Source: Eubacteriales bacterium (GTDB lineage Bacteria; Bacillota_A; Clostridia; Christensenellales; Aristaeellaceae). From it: DNA of 6,091 nucleotides. This document shows, one piece after another, positions 4,751-6,091 of this stretch. The DNA is taken from the NCBI GenBank assembly GCA_029974855.1, contig JARKQO010000010.1:1-6091 (forward strand), given 5' to 3'. How positions within the stretch are numbered: the first letter of the stretch is position 1; each line of letters opens with the position of its first letter. The notes under the pieces are model-generated. The model was not told the DNA's origin. It ran no database searches and worked only from the letters and a program-made list of their open reading frames with translations. Position numbers and translations under genes: made by a program.

Positions 4751-6091
4751 ATGAGTAACATGTTTTGCTATCAATGTGAACAGACGGTCCAGGGGACCGG
4801 CTGTGTGAAAGCCGGCGCCTGCGGAAAAAAGCCGGATACCTCCAATGCCCAGGATGAGTTGACCTGCGAGATGATCGCCTTGGCCCGGGCCACCGGGGAG
4901 GCCTACAGCGGGGACAGCTCCGTTGTGGATTTGATTGTGGACGGGCTTTTTACCACCATCACCAACGTCAATTTTGATACCGCCTCCGTCCAGCGGCTTA
5001 CGGAAAAGGTGCGGGAGGCCAAGGAAGCCCTGGGGGGCGGGAAGGCCATGGAGATTGAAGTCCTCTTTGGCCATGCCAGCAAGGACATCCAGGCCCTGAA
5101 ATCCACCTTGCTCTTTGGCCTGCGGGGCATGGCGGCCTATGCCCACCACGCCCGGGCGCTGGGCAAGCGCAGCGCCGAGGTGGACCAGTGGTTCCTGAAG
5201 GGCATGGCGGTGCTGGATGAGGAGCACAGCCTGGAGGAATGGCTGGCTTTGCTGATGGAGTTCGGTCACAAGAACCTGGCGTGCATGGCTTTGCTGGATG
5301 AGGCCAACACCTCCGCCTATGGCAACCCCGTGCCCACCCAGGTGCCCATGCTGGTGGAAAAGGGCCCCTTCATCGTGGTGTCGGGCCATGACCTGTACGA
5401 TCTGAAAATGCTGCTGGAGCAAACCGACGGCAAGGGCGTGAACATCTATACCCATGGGGAAATGCTCCCGGCCCACGGCTATCCGGAGCTGAAAAAGCAC
5501 CCCCAACTCAAGGGCAACTTCGGCACCGCCTGGCAGAACCAGACCAAGGAGTTCGACAGTATGCCCGCGCCGGTGCTGTTTACCACCAACTGCCTCATGC
5601 CCCCCAGGCCCAGCTATGGGGACCGGATCTATACCACCTCTGTGGTGGAGTTCCCCGGCCTTGTCCACATTCCGGCGGATGAGAAGGGTCATAAGGATTT
5701 CAGCCAGATCATCGACCATGCCCTCCGCCTGGGCGGATACCCCCAGGACCGGCAGTTCGCCGGCATCAACGGCGGCGAAACGCTCACCACGGGCTTTGGC
5801 CGCCAGACCGTGCTGGACAACGCCCCCGCTATCATTGACGCGGTGAAGGCCGGGCAGATCAGCCGCTTCTTTTTGGTGGGCGGCTGCGACGGGGCCAAGC
5901 CCGGGCGCAACTACTACACCGATTTTGTGAAGCAGACCCCCGCCGACTCCGTGATTCTCACCTTGGCCTGCGGCAAGTTCCGCTTCAACGACCTGGATAT
6001 GGGCTCCATCGGGCCCTTCCCCCGGATTTTGGACATGGGCCAGTGCAACGATTCCTATGGGGCCATCCAGGTGGCCTTGGCCCTGGCGGGC
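4751..6091 (+). CDS. hcp: Hybrid-cluster protein (hydroxylamine reductase / nitric oxide-related), 3' end beyond window
   Basis: Fe-S protein historically assayed as hydroxylamine reductase (hydroxylamine to ammonia) and in E. coli shown to act on nitric oxide; cytoplasmic, part of nitrosative-stress defence. The window shows 447 codons with no stop, of the usual roughly 540-550. The N-terminal cluster ligands Cys6, Cys9, Cys18, Cys24 have the CX2CX8CX5C spacing of class I proteins of strict anaerobes ([4Fe-4S]), not the longer E. coli spacing. Hybrid-cluster ligands follow in order: His213 (SGHDLYDL), Glu237 (THGEMLPAHGYP), Cys281 (TTNCLMPP), Cys379 (GGCDGAKPGR, the persulfide cysteine position), Cys407 (LACGKFRFN), Cys432 (MGQCNDSYGA). 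The spacings of 24, 44, 28 and 25 residues agree with the Desulfovibrio protein. The last ligands (Glu and Lys) lie past the edge. AAGGAGG is 7 nt before the ATG. It appears to be its own transcription unit. Confidence 0.96.
   Translation, partial: MSNMFCYQCEQTVQGTGCVKAGACGKKPDTSNAQDELTCEMIALARATGEAYSGDSSVVDLIVDGLFTTITNVNFDTASVQRLTEKVREAKEALGGGKAMEIEVLFGHASKDIQALKSTLLFGLRGMAAYAHHARALGKRSAEVDQWFLKGMAVLDEEHSLEEWLALLMEFGHKNLACMALLDEANTSAYGNPVPTQVPMLVEKGPFIVVSGHDLYDLKMLLEQTDGKGVNIYTHGEMLPAHGYPELKKHPQLKGNFGTAWQNQTKEFDSMPAPVLFTTNCLMPPRPSYGDRIYTTSVVEFPGLVHIPADEKGHKDFSQIIDHALRLGGYPQDRQFAGINGGETLTTGFGRQTVLDNAPAIIDAVKAGQISRFFLVGGCDGAKPGRNYYTDFVKQTPADSVILTLACGKFRFNDLDMGSIGPFPRILDMGQCNDSYGAIQVALALAG

Noticed and set aside
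1..6091. A metabolic link between Hcp (ammonia from hydroxylamine) and AsnA (uses ammonium).
   Set aside because: The genes are about 3.7 kb apart, on opposite strands and in separate units; closeness alone does not support a shared pathway.
1361..6091. A new multi-gene defence, toxin-antitoxin or mobile system.
   Set aside because: Every coding region is a recognised housekeeping or stress gene in a conserved order; there are no transposase, integrase, attachment-site or repeat-array signs.

Overview
The window is GC-rich bacterial chromosome with tightly packed genes and near-consensus AAGGAGG ribosome binding sites. The gene order yicC(yloC)-remA-gmk-rpoZ-coaBC is the block known from Bacillus subtilis and most Firmicutes. 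RemA is essentially a Firmicutes-type protein, and the hybrid-cluster protein has the class I cysteine spacing found in strict anaerobes. Together with the high GC this suggests a GC-rich anaerobic clostridium, for example an Oscillospiraceae-type gut bacterium. The genus is inference; the class of organism is fairly secure.

Layout: (1) 2-1009, minus strand: asnA, ammonia-dependent asparagine synthetase, complete. (2) 1010-1360: a divergent intergenic region. It holds a textbook sigma-A promoter for asnA (TTGACA, 17 bp, TATACT), a roughly 120-nt asnA leader packed with four consecutive hairpins, and a separate extended -10 promoter for the rightward operon. (3) 1361-4569, plus strand: a five-gene operon, yicC, remA, gmk, rpoZ, coaBC, with gaps of 1 to 17 nt, closed by a GC-rich hairpin terminator at 4583-4604. 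(4) 4570-4750: intergenic, with the terminator, a T-rich stretch, a weak promoter candidate and a folded leader. (5) 4751 to the window end: hcp, hybrid-cluster protein, open at the right edge with 447 codons visible.

The central operon combines RNA turnover (YicC), a DNA-binding regulator (RemA), guanine nucleotide supply (Gmk), an RNA polymerase subunit (omega) and coenzyme A synthesis (CoaBC). It is a conserved housekeeping cluster. In many relatives priA follows coaBC; here the operon ends in a terminator and hcp, a redox and nitrosative-stress enzyme, stands as its own unit.

I see no mobile element, CRISPR array, tRNA, rRNA or defence system, and no sign of an undescribed multi-gene system. 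The least explained parts are the two non-coding leaders, above all the hairpin cluster in front of asnA.
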